A stretch of 9,738 bases of DNA from an uncultured Collinsella sp. (GTDB taxonomy: Bacteria; Actinomycetota; Coriobacteriia; Coriobacteriales; Coriobacteriaceae), in NCBI GenBank assembly GCA_902470925.1, contig CABRIF010000090.1, forward strand, positions 1 through 9,738, read 5' to 3'. The translations under genes and the position numbers were made by a program. The notes beneath the pieces are model-generated. The model had not been told where the DNA came from, did no database searches, and saw only the letters and a list, made by a program, of their open reading frames with translations. Shown here piece by piece: positions 1-4,963 of the stretch; positions within the stretch are counted from its first letter, which is position 1, and every line of letters begins with the position of its first letter.

Positions 1-35
1 CGTCTCGTGGGCTCGGAGATGTGTATAAGAGACAG
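1..35 (+). other. Illumina Nextera read-2 adapter (artefact)
   Basis: Bases 2-35 match the 34-base Nextera transposase read-2 adapter. They end in the 19-base Tn5 mosaic end AGATGTGTATAAGAGACAG at 17-35. Base 1 would be the last base of the i7 index. This is library-preparation sequence, not genome. It opens a spurious plus-strand reading frame whose start translates as MGSEMCIRDS, a translation of the adapter itself. The smc gene is cut exactly where the mosaic end begins. Confidence 0.98.
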
Positions 36-126
36 CCACGATGACGGTGAGGCCGGGCTCGAAGGTCATATGCGCGCGGTCGGCGAAGGACTTGAATCCC
101 TTGAGGGTGAGCGACTTCAGGTACAC
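36..126 (-). CDS. smc: chromosome segregation ATPase SMC, N-terminal fragment
   Basis: Only the first 30 codons and one extra base are present; the rest is lost at the left adapter. The frame starts with GTG at 124-126 and reads MYLKSLTLKGFKSFADR, then a segment ending FEPGLTVIV. This is the conserved SMC N-terminus (YLK-L-L-GFKSFAD...F-PG-T-IVGPNGSGKSN), which would continue into the Walker A motif just beyond the break. SMC is the ATPase of the condensin complex that compacts and segregates the chromosome. The start lies 9 bases after the rnc stop, with a weak GAGG at 131-134, so translation is probably coupled to rnc. The order rnc-smc is common in Firmicutes and Actinobacteria. No mutM lies between them, unlike in mycobacteria. 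Confidence 0.9.
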
Positions 127-135
127 GGCGCCTCG

Positions 136-861
136 CTATCCGAGCTTCTTGTTCAAGATCACGCCGTCGGAGGTGTAGCCCATGCGCTCGAGCGCATCGA
201 GGGCCGCTGCCGCCTCAGCCTCCTTCTTCGACGACCCGCTGCCGCGCCCGCGGCGAACGCCGTCCACGATAGCCACCGCGGTGAAGGTGGGCGCATGCGC
301 CGGGCCGGAGGTGTCGATGAGCTTGTAGGAGGGCGTGTCCATGCGGTCGGACTGCACGCACTCCTGCAGGTAGCTCTTGGGGTTGGTGGGGTGCTCGGCG
401 CGCTCGGTGGCCAGATGCGGCTGCAGGGTGCGCACGATAAAGGCCTCCGCGGCCTCCCAGCCGCCGTCGAGATACAGCGCGCCCACCAGCGCCTCGAAGA
501 CGTTCTCGAGCGCCGAGTGCAGGCCGCGCGCGCCCGTGCCGGTCTCAGAGGCGCCGAAGATGATGATCTCGTCGATGCCCAGCTCGCGCCCCACCTCGGA
601 CAGCGTGGCGCCCGAGACCAGGGAGACCTTGAGCCGCGTCAGGCGGCCCTCGTCGAACTCGGGATAGCTTTTGAACAGCGCGAGGGCCACCACCGAGCCC
701 AGGATGGAGTCGCCAAGGAACTCGAGCCGTTCGTAGGACGCCGAGACCGGCAGGCCCTCGACGGCGGAAGGGTGCGTAATGGCCGACCGCAGCAGTTTTT
801 TGTCAGCAAACTCGTGCCCGCAGATCGCCTCGGCACGTTGCAGGGATTCGGAGAGCGCCAC
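136..861 (-). CDS. rnc: ribonuclease III
   Basis: 241-residue double-strand-specific endoribonuclease that processes rRNA precursors and structured RNAs; the length is normal for the family. The catalytic domain spans about residues 5-150 with the signature YERLEFLGDSILGS at 43-56, supplying Glu44, Glu47 and Asp51. The second metal-binding segment reads LENVFEALVGALYLDGG at 118-134. Here the usual Asp is Asn120 (codon AAC, 502-504), while the catalytic Glu123 is kept. A double-stranded RNA-binding domain follows from about 161 to 232, ending in the GSSKKEAEAAAA motif. The start is GTG at 859-861, placed 10 bases after an AGGAGG that lies inside the end of acpP. The stop is TAG. It sits 5 bases after acpP and 9 bases before smc, so co-transcription of all three is likely. 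Confidence 0.96.
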   Translation of the reverse strand: MALSESLQRAEAICGHEFADKKLLRSAITHPSAVEGLPVSASYERLEFLGDSILGSVVALALFKSYPEFDEGRLTRLKVSLVSGATLSEVGRELGIDEIIIFGASETGTGARGLHSALENVFEALVGALYLDGGWEAAEAFIVRTLQPHLATERAEHPTNPKSYLQECVQSDRMDTPSYKLIDTSGPAHAPTFTAVAIVDGVRRGRGSGSSKKEAEAAAALDALERMGYTSDGVILNKKLG

Positions 862-866
862 AGCCC

Positions 867-1115
867 TTAGGCCTCCTGCGCCGACTCGATGGCGGCGATG
901 GCGTCGGACACCGAGTTGATGGCGATCAGCGTCTCGTCGTCGATCTCCAGGTCGAACTCATCCTCCATGGCGGTGACGAGCTGCAGGCGGTCGAGCGAGT
1001 CGGCGTCCAGGTCATCGAAGGTCGTCTCCTCGGTGACGGCGTCGGCCTCGACGCCGAGGACATCCTGCGCGATGTCGGCGATCTTGTTGAAAATCTCTGC
1101 GCGCTCCAGTGCCAT
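867..1115 (-). CDS. acpP: acyl carrier protein
   Basis: 82-residue, strongly acidic carrier that holds growing fatty acyl chains as thioesters on a 4'-phosphopantetheine arm. The attachment motif DADSLDRLQLV is at 37-47, with Ser40 as the modified residue. Helix III is of the usual type (MEDEFDLEIDDE). The open frame extends upstream to 1211, but the extra 32 residues are Ala/Arg-rich and unlike the family. ATG at 1113-1115 has an AGAGAGGA ribosome site 7 bases upstream and gives the usual ACP N-terminus, so I chose it. A TTGAGC-17-TAGAAT promoter lies in the gap after plsX, giving a leader of about 60 bases. ACP is needed in large amounts, so an added promoter fits. rnc follows after 5 bases. 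Confidence 0.96.
   Translation of the reverse strand: MALERAEIFNKIADIAQDVLGVEADAVTEETTFDDLDADSLDRLQLVTAMEDEFDLEIDDETLIAINSVSDAIAAIESAQEA
872..877 (-). promoter_or_regulatory. ribosome binding site of rnc
   Basis: AGGAGG on the minus strand, 10 bases before the GTG start of rnc and embedded in the last codons of acpP. It supports the GTG at 861 as the rnc start and suggests the two genes are translated from one message. Confidence 0.7.
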
Positions 1116-1182
1116 GTGCGCATCCTCTCTCTTTGGTGCCGCGGCCCCATCCGGCCCACGGCGTCTCGCAATCGCTAGGGCA

Positions 1183-1211
1183 ATTCTACCCGCAGGGGCA
1201 GCGGCGCTCAA
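1183..1211 (-). promoter_or_regulatory. predicted sigma-70-type promoter of acpP
   Basis: On the minus strand, TTGAGC (1206-1211) and TAGAAT (1183-1188) are separated by exactly 17 bases, matching TTGACA at four and TATAAT at five of six positions. It sits between the plsX stop (1224) and the acpP start (1115), in the right direction. Transcription would start near 1176. The same -10 hexamer appears before the Asp23 gene. Confidence 0.6.
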
Positions 1212-1223
1212 CCGCGGAGACCC

Positions 1224-2240
1224 CTACACGATTCCTTCCATGGACGAGGCGACGCGCTCCACCAGGCCCGCGCGGATGGCCTCGGCGGCGGCAAGCGTGC
1301 CGTTCTTCACGGCCTCGACGCTCGTGGCGCCGTGTCCGATCAGCACCACCCCGCGCACGCCCAAAAGCACCGCGCCGCCCTTGGCGTCGCCCGACAGCTT
1401 GGCCTTGAGCGCGCGCAGAGAATCTTTGAGCAGCAGCGCGGCCACCTTGCCCTTCGCCGAACCCATAAGCGCGCCCTTGAGCTCGTCCATCAGGAACTTG
1501 GCCGCGCCCTCGGTGGCCTTGAGCGCCACGTTGCCCGCAAAGCCGTCGCACACCACCACGTCGAAGGCGCCGCTCGTGATGTCGCCCCCTTCGCAGTTGC
1601 CCAGAAAGCCGGGGACCTGCTCGGCCATGAGCGGGAAGCACGCCTTGGTGAAGGCGCTGCCCTTCCCCTCCTCGCTGCCGTTGGACAAAAGGCCCACGCG
1701 AGGCTCGGCCACGTCGCAAACCACCTGGGCGTAGGCGCGTCCCATCTGCGCGAACCGGACGATGTCCTCGGGCTCGACATCCGGGTTCGCACCCATGTCG
1801 GCGAGCACCGTGAGGCCGCCGGCGCGGTTGGGCAGCGCGCTGGTGATGCAGGGGCGGATCGGGTGGCGCTCGCCGGCCGCCTCGAACTTGAAGGGGGTCA
1901 CGTAGGCCGTGGCCGCCGCCGTCACCGCACCGGTTGCCCCGGCGGAGAAGAAGCCGTCGGCCTGGCCCTTCTTCACGGCGCGGCAGGCCAGCACGATCGA
2001 GGAGCGACGTTTCTTCATGACCGCCGCGATCGGGTCGTCGTCCATCGCGATGATGTCGGGAGCCGCAAGCGCGCACGCGCGCTCGTGCTCGGCGCAAAAC
2101 CCTGCAACCACCTCCTCGGGCCCGGCTACCAGCACCTCGAGGTCCCGGTCGGCCTCGAGCGCCGCGGCGATACCGGCCAGCACGACCGACGGCTCCTCGT
2201 CGCCGCCCATGGCGTCGACGCATACGCGTACCTTGCTCAT
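1224..2240 (-). CDS. plsX: phosphate acyltransferase PlsX
   Basis: 338-residue enzyme, normal family length, that converts acyl-ACP and phosphate to acyl-phosphate, the acyl donor for PlsY in phosphatidic acid synthesis. It is a soluble protein acting at the membrane surface. Visible family motifs in order: VDAMGGDEEP at 8-17, AMDDDPIAAVMKKRRSS at 65-81, an SAGxTGA segment at 99-105, IRP near 128, ADMGANPD at 147-154, EPRVGLLSNGSEEGKG at 179-194, and DVVVCDGFAGNVALKATEG at 227-245. Residue 102, normally Asn in SAGNTGA, is Ala here (codon GCA, 1935-1937). The ATG at 2238-2240 follows GAGGGAG by 5 bases. rpmF lies upstream across a 122-base gap with two hairpins, and acpP lies downstream. The same window encodes FakA, which feeds the acyl-phosphate pool from free fatty acids. 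Confidence 0.97.
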   Translation of the reverse strand: MSKVRVCVDAMGGDEEPSVVLAGIAAALEADRDLEVLVAGPEEVVAGFCAEHERACALAAPDIIAMDDDPIAAVMKKRRSSIVLACRAVKKGQADGFFSAGATGAVTAAATAYVTPFKFEAAGERHPIRPCITSALPNRAGGLTVLADMGANPDVEPEDIVRFAQMGRAYAQVVCDVAEPRVGLLSNGSEEGKGSAFTKACFPLMAEQVPGFLGNCEGGDITSGAFDVVVCDGFAGNVALKATEGAAKFLMDELKGALMGSAKGKVAALLLKDSLRALKAKLSGDAKGGAVLLGVRGVVLIGHGATSVEAVKNGTLAAAEAIRAGLVERVASSMEGIV

Positions 2241-2261
2241 CTGCTCTCCCTCGATATAAGA

Positions 2262-2286
2262 ATGGCCAGCTCAGCGAGCCGGCCAT
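2262..2286 (-). promoter_or_regulatory. inverted repeat before plsX, possible attenuator or operator
   Basis: Hairpin of 11 paired positions with one mismatch (A/C at position 7) and a 3-base loop; the arms begin and end ATGGCC/GGCCAT. It ends 21 bases before the plsX ATG. On the minus strand it is followed by TCTTAT, a poor U-tract, so it could be a leaky terminator, an RNA-stability element or a protein operator. It does not resemble the FapR site of Bacillus as I remember it. No partner regulator is encoded in the window. Confidence 0.4.
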
Positions 2287-2306
2287 ATCAATCGCATGTC
2301 CTGGTG

Positions 2307-2321
2307 CGCGGAGGTTCCGCG
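2307..2321 (-). repeat. short GC hairpin in rpmF-plsX spacer
   Basis: Perfect 6-base inverted repeat CGCGGA/TCCGCG with a 3-base loop, flanked further out by GTG...CAC. No T-run follows on the minus strand, so it is not a classical intrinsic terminator. It lies 41 bases downstream of the rpmF stop and may protect the 3' end of the rpmF message. Confidence 0.35.
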
Positions 2322-2362
2322 AAACACCGCTGCGCGTCCATGTTCGCTTCGGGTGGCAATGC

Positions 2363-2542
2363 CTACTCGACGACGATGACCTCGCGGTCCTTGTAGAACC
2401 CGCAGTTGGGGCACACATGATGGGGCAGCTTGACGGCGCCGCAACGCGGGCAGGTGGAGCGAGCGGCGGCGGCGATCTTCATGTTCGTCGAACGACGAGA
2501 GTGCGTCTTGGCGCGACCCTTTTTTTGCTTAGGTACTGGCAT
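2363..2542 (-). CDS. rpmF: 50S ribosomal protein L32
   Basis: Small basic protein of 59 residues, a component of the large ribosomal subunit. It begins MPVPKQKKGRAKTHSRRS, the conserved L32 N-terminus, and carries a zinc ribbon with CPRC (Cys31, Cys34) and CPNCGFYKDREVIVVE (Cys44, Cys47). All four cysteines are present, so this is the zinc-binding (C+) form. The ATG at 2540-2542 has AAGGAAGG 5 bases upstream. It has its own promoter-like sequence and is preceded by a terminator-like hairpin after yceD. The neighbourhood yceD-rpmF-plsX is widely conserved, from proteobacteria to clostridia. The gene is easily missed because it is under 60 codons and a longer out-of-frame shadow covers it. Confidence 0.97.
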   Translation of the reverse strand: MPVPKQKKGRAKTHSRRSTNMKIAAAARSTCPRCGAVKLPHHVCPNCGFYKDREVIVVE

Positions 2543-2592
2543 GTTGACCTTCCTTACGGACTATTTCCTGGCGACATTACGCGCAAGTAGCG

Positions 2593-2622
2593 ATGGTACC
2601 ATAGAGCGCGCGCATCTGCCAA
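2593..2622 (-). promoter_or_regulatory. predicted promoter of rpmF
   Basis: On the minus strand, TTGGCA (2617-2622) is followed after 18 bases by TACCAT (2593-2598), with a TGG extension just before the -10. The -10 forms part of the perfect palindrome ATGGTACCAT (2593-2602). A start near 2586 would give a leader of about 45 bases. The same TGGTACCAT string occurs before the coiled-coil gene at 3793. The -10 match to consensus is only four of six. Confidence 0.45.
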
Positions 2623-2625
2623 GCG

Positions 2626-2648
2626 AAAACCCGCCACCCGGGTACGGG
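2626..2648 (-). terminator. weak terminator-like hairpin after yceD
   Basis: On the minus strand CCCGTACCCGGGTGGCGGG can fold through CCCG/CGGG plus an inner AC/GT pair, and is followed directly by TTTT (2629-2626). It lies 35 bases after the yceD stop and just before the rpmF promoter candidate, a sensible place to separate two transcription units. The stem is short and the T-run only four bases, so termination would be partial at best. Confidence 0.35.
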
Positions 2649-2682
2649 GAAGCGATATTTTCGCCGGCGATGCACGAAACCC

Positions 2683-3249
2683 CTACGATTTATCCTGTTC
2701 GTCAAAGGTGAGCGACGCGAGTGCGGCGAACGGATTCTCGCTCGAGGCGGCAGCCTGCTCGCGGGCGCGCTCGGCGCAGCCGCACTGCTCGCGGTTGAGG
2801 TTGGCGCCGCACGTGGGGCAGAGGCCCTGGCAGTCCTCGCGGCACAGCACCACGAACGGGGTCTCCATCACCACGGCGTCCGAGATGGGCTCGGCCACAT
2901 CCACCGAGCGATCGGGGCCGAGCAGCTCGAAGCCGTCCTCGAAGGCATCCTGATCCGCCGGCTCCTCGAACAGATAGTACTCCTCGATCTCGCCGCCCAC
3001 CTCGAACGACGCGGGCTCCAGGCAGCGGTCGCAGGTGGACTCCACATGCGCGCGCACGATACCGGTGAGCAGAATGCCGTCGCCGGTGTTGGTGAACATC
3101 ACGTCATAGGACGCCCCCTGGGGCAGCGACAGCTCGCGCTCCCCCACGGTGTAGGAGCCGGCAGCGATCGTGCCCGCAAGCGGGAGGGACTCACCGGGGT
3201 TCTCGAGTTTGCCGTCCAGGTCGACCGGAATCGGCGCGAAGGCTCCCAT
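2683..3249 (-). CDS. yceD: YceD/DUF177 family protein
   Basis: 188-residue acidic protein of the DUF177 family, linked to accumulation of large-subunit (23S) rRNA. The biochemical mechanism is not established. It carries a CDRC pair at Cys73/Cys76 and the hallmark C-terminal segment CREDCQGLCPTCG (Cys136, 140, 144, 147) followed by NLNREQCGC (Cys156, 158), probably a metal-binding cluster. A long acidic stretch lies between them. The frame can be extended three codons to TTG at 3258, but ATG at 3247-3249 is the better start: it sits two bases after the TAG of the upstream coiled-coil gene. There is no strong ribosome site (only AGGG-like), so reinitiation after that stop is likely. rpmF follows after 140 bases, as in many bacteria. 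Confidence 0.9.
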   Translation of the reverse strand: MGAFAPIPVDLDGKLENPGESLPLAGTIAAGSYTVGERELSLPQGASYDVMFTNTGDGILLTGIVRAHVESTCDRCLEPASFEVGGEIEEYYLFEEPADQDAFEDGFELLGPDRSVDVAEPISDAVVMETPFVVLCREDCQGLCPTCGANLNREQCGCAERAREQAAASSENPFAALASLTFDEQDKS

Positions 3250-3251
3250 GG

Positions 3252-3755
3252 CTACCAACCCTGCTGGCCCTGCGCGTGGCTGGCGCTCTCATTGAGTTGC
3301 TGGCGGCAGCGTCCCACCGTCGAAGTCAGCGACTTGAGGTTCTCCTCCAGGTGCGTGAACACCTGCTCGGCGTAATCTTCGGCGGCGTAGCGGGTCTCGC
3401 GCTCGTACTGGTTTGCGCGCTCGCGGATATCGTCGGCCTGGCTTTGGGCCAAACGCACGATCTCCTGCTCGCCTGCGATGGTGAGCGCCTGCTGCTGCGC
3501 GTCGGCGATGATCGAATCGGCCTGGGCGGCCGCACTCGCCATAAGCTCCTCGCGCTCCTTCAGGATACGGCGGGACTTCTGCCATTCCTCGGGATAGCTC
3601 ATGCGGATCTCATCCAAGATGTTGAGGACGACATCGGTCTCGATGGTCTTGAACTGAGCGCCACGGCCGAACGGCGTCGGTGCCTCCTGAATGATCCCCT
3701 CGAGCTCATCGACCAGACTCTCGATGCGCTCGCCAGGAAGGTACTCGCCCGGCAT
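3252..3755 (-). CDS. SepIVA/DivIVA-like coiled-coil protein
   Basis: 167-residue cytoplasmic protein with no signal peptide or membrane segment. Residues about 10-55 form an N-terminal helical region (LVDELEGIIQEA, then VVLNILDEIRMSYPEEW). Residues about 57-145 are Ala/Glu/Gln-rich with coiled-coil spacing and no glycine or proline. The tail reads LEENLKSLTSTVGRCRQQL. From memory, mycobacterial SepIVA (Rv2927c) has the same plan: LDELSAIVEEA and LIDDIKDAIP at the N-terminus, a coiled coil, and SVGRGRHQL near the C-terminus. It too lies next to the DUF177 gene and rnc. SepIVA is a septation and cell-elongation factor of about 245 residues, so this copy would have a shorter coiled coil. ATG at 3753-3755 has AAGGAG 5 bases upstream. 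Orthology is an inference. Confidence in a real gene is high, in the SepIVA label moderate. Confidence 0.75.
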   Translation of the reverse strand: MPGEYLPGERIESLVDELEGIIQEAPTPFGRGAQFKTIETDVVLNILDEIRMSYPEEWQKSRRILKEREELMASAAAQADSIIADAQQQALTIAGEQEIVRLAQSQADDIRERANQYERETRYAAEDYAEQVFTHLEENLKSLTSTVGRCRQQLNESASHAQGQQGW

Positions 3756-3792
3756 GAGGTCTCCTTTCCAATGGTGAACAGACTATCGGGTA

Positions 3793-3798
3793 ATGGTA
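3793..3798 (-). promoter_or_regulatory. possible extended -10 promoter of the coiled-coil gene
   Basis: TACCAT preceded by TGG on the minus strand, 38 bases before the ATG at 3755. No credible -35 hexamer lies 16-19 bases upstream (GATATG or CGATAT are the best available). The reason to list it is that the identical nine bases TGGTACCAT occur in the rpmF promoter candidate. Confidence 0.3.
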
Positions 3799-3820
3799 CC
3801 ACACATGCCCCTGCGCATAT

Positions 3821-3835
3821 CGACCGCCCGGGTCG
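3821..3835 (-). repeat. hairpin directly after coaD stop
   Basis: Perfect 5-base inverted repeat CGACC/GGTCG with a 5-base loop, starting at the base next to the coaD TAG. No T-run follows on the minus strand, so intrinsic termination is unlikely. It could stabilise the 3' end of the upstream message. Confidence 0.3.
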
Positions 3836-4333
3836 CTATGCGAAATGCGCGCGAAGGGCGGCGGCCACGCAGGGCGGCACGAACGCGTCGACCTCGCCGG
3901 AAAACGAGGCGATCTGGCGCACCACCGAGCTGGAGAGGTAGCCGAACTCCGGCGAGCTCATGACGAAGATCGACTCGAGGTCGGCGTCCAGGCGGTAGTT
4001 GAGGTCGGCCTGCTGCAGCTCGTACTCGAAGTCGGTCATCGCGCGCAGGCCCTTGACGACCGCCCCAGCGCCGATCTGCCGGGCGAAGTCGACGAGCAGG
4101 CCGCAGAAGGGCTGCACGTCGACCCCGGGCAGGTCGCGCAGGGCCTCACGGGCGAGCGCCACGCGCTCGTCCAGGGAAAACGTGGTCCCCACGCCGTTTT
4201 TGCCGAGCGACTCGGCCACAGCGACGGTCACGGCCGGGCAGATGCGCTGGGCGCGCCGCACCACGTCGATGTGGCCGTAGGTGATCGGGTCGAAGGTGCC
4301 GGGCACCAGCACCCGCTTCAAGCTGTCGTTCAT
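3836..4333 (-). CDS. coaD: phosphopantetheine adenylyltransferase
   Basis: 165-residue PPAT, which transfers AMP from ATP to 4'-phosphopantetheine to give dephospho-CoA, the penultimate step of CoA synthesis. It belongs to the nucleotidyltransferase superfamily. PGTFDPITYGHID at 11-23 holds the T/HxGH motif (Thr18, Gly20, His21). VKGLRAMTDFEYELQQADLN at 93-112 binds substrate. YLSSSVVRQIASF near 132-144 is the SSSxxR ATP motif. All key residues are present and the length is typical. The frame extends four codons to GTG at 4345, but the nearby GGAAGG would then be only one base from the start. ATG at 4331-4333, 13 bases from it, gives the usual N-terminus. It lies 24 bases after rsmD, its usual neighbour. 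The product supplies CoA, the donor of the ACP arm. Confidence 0.96.
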   Translation of the reverse strand: MNDSLKRVLVPGTFDPITYGHIDVVRRAQRICPAVTVAVAESLGKNGVGTTFSLDERVALAREALRDLPGVDVQPFCGLLVDFARQIGAGAVVKGLRAMTDFEYELQQADLNYRLDADLESIFVMSSPEFGYLSSSVVRQIASFSGEVDAFVPPCVAAALRAHFA

Positions 4334-4357
4334 GTTCGCGCACACGCCTTCCGCGTA

Positions 4358-4963
4358 TCAGATATCCGTTGATTCCACGCCATCCGCACCGCACCAGCGC
4401 AGCACGTCGATGCAGGTCCCGCCGTAGCGCTTCTCGCGCACCGGTTCGAAACCCGCAACCGTCAAGGCAGGCGTCTTGACGGCGTCGCGCTCGAACAGCG
4501 CGATCGCGCCCGGGCGAAGCGCGCCGGTCGCCGCGAGAGCCTCGAGCAGCTCGATCGCCGGAGCGCATCCCAGCGCGTAGGGCGGATCCATCAGCACCGC
4601 GTCGAACGGCGCGCCCTCGATGCGGCCGCGACGGGCGCGGGCGGCGGCGATGCCGACCGTGACGCGGGCCCGCTCGCGCGCGCAGCCCAGTTGCTCGAGA
4701 TTGCGGCGCACCAGCGCGGCCGCGCCGCGGTCGGTATCGAAGAAGGCGGCGAAGCGGGCGCGGCGCGACAGCATCTCGAGCCCGAGCGCGCCCGTGCCGG
4801 CAAAGGCATCCAGCACGGACGCGTCCTCAATGCCGTCCGGCAAGGCCGCATCCATCATCGAGGCGATCGCCTCGCGCACCCGATCGGTTGTGGGGCGCGA
4901 CACCGCCCGCCCGCGCGGCGCGGCAAGCGGGCGGCCCCGCCAATCTCCCCCAACGATTCTCAT
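4358..4963 (-). CDS. rsmD: 16S rRNA (guanine-966-N2)-methyltransferase
   Basis: 201-residue SAM-dependent methyltransferase that modifies G966 (E. coli numbering) of 16S rRNA during 30S assembly. It begins MRIVGGDWRGRPL with RPTTDRVREA at 23-32, both RsmD signatures. The SAM-binding loop VLDAFAGTGALGLE is at 50-63 and the catalytic DPPY at 126-129. The length is normal, and the N-terminal half of the methyltransferase fold is Arg/Ala-rich, in line with the GC content. ATG at 4961-4963 overlaps the recG stop as ATGA and has a perfect AAGGAGGT 9 bases upstream, inside recG, so the two are translationally coupled. coaD follows 24 bases later, the widespread rsmD-coaD pair. Confidence 0.96.
   Translation of the reverse strand: MRIVGGDWRGRPLAAPRGRAVSRPTTDRVREAIASMMDAALPDGIEDASVLDAFAGTGALGLEMLSRRARFAAFFDTDRGAAALVRRNLEQLGCARERARVTVGIAAARARRGRIEGAPFDAVLMDPPYALGCAPAIELLEALAATGALRPGAIALFERDAVKTPALTVAGFEPVREKRYGGTCIDVLRWCGADGVESTDI

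Noticed and set aside
7..870. A 287-residue plus-strand open frame starting MGSEMCIRDS
   Set aside because: The start codon and first residues are Nextera adapter, and the remainder is antisense to rnc and smc.
2254..2259. TTATAT as a -10 box just before plsX
   Set aside because: Transcription would begin within about 7 bases of the ATG, removing the good GAGGGAG ribosome site, and no -35 lies at the right distance.
1186..2418. A 410-residue minus-strand open frame over plsX and rpmF
   Set aside because: It is out of frame with both genes and consists of Arg/Gly-rich sequence without family character; plsX and rpmF in their own frames carry clear motifs.
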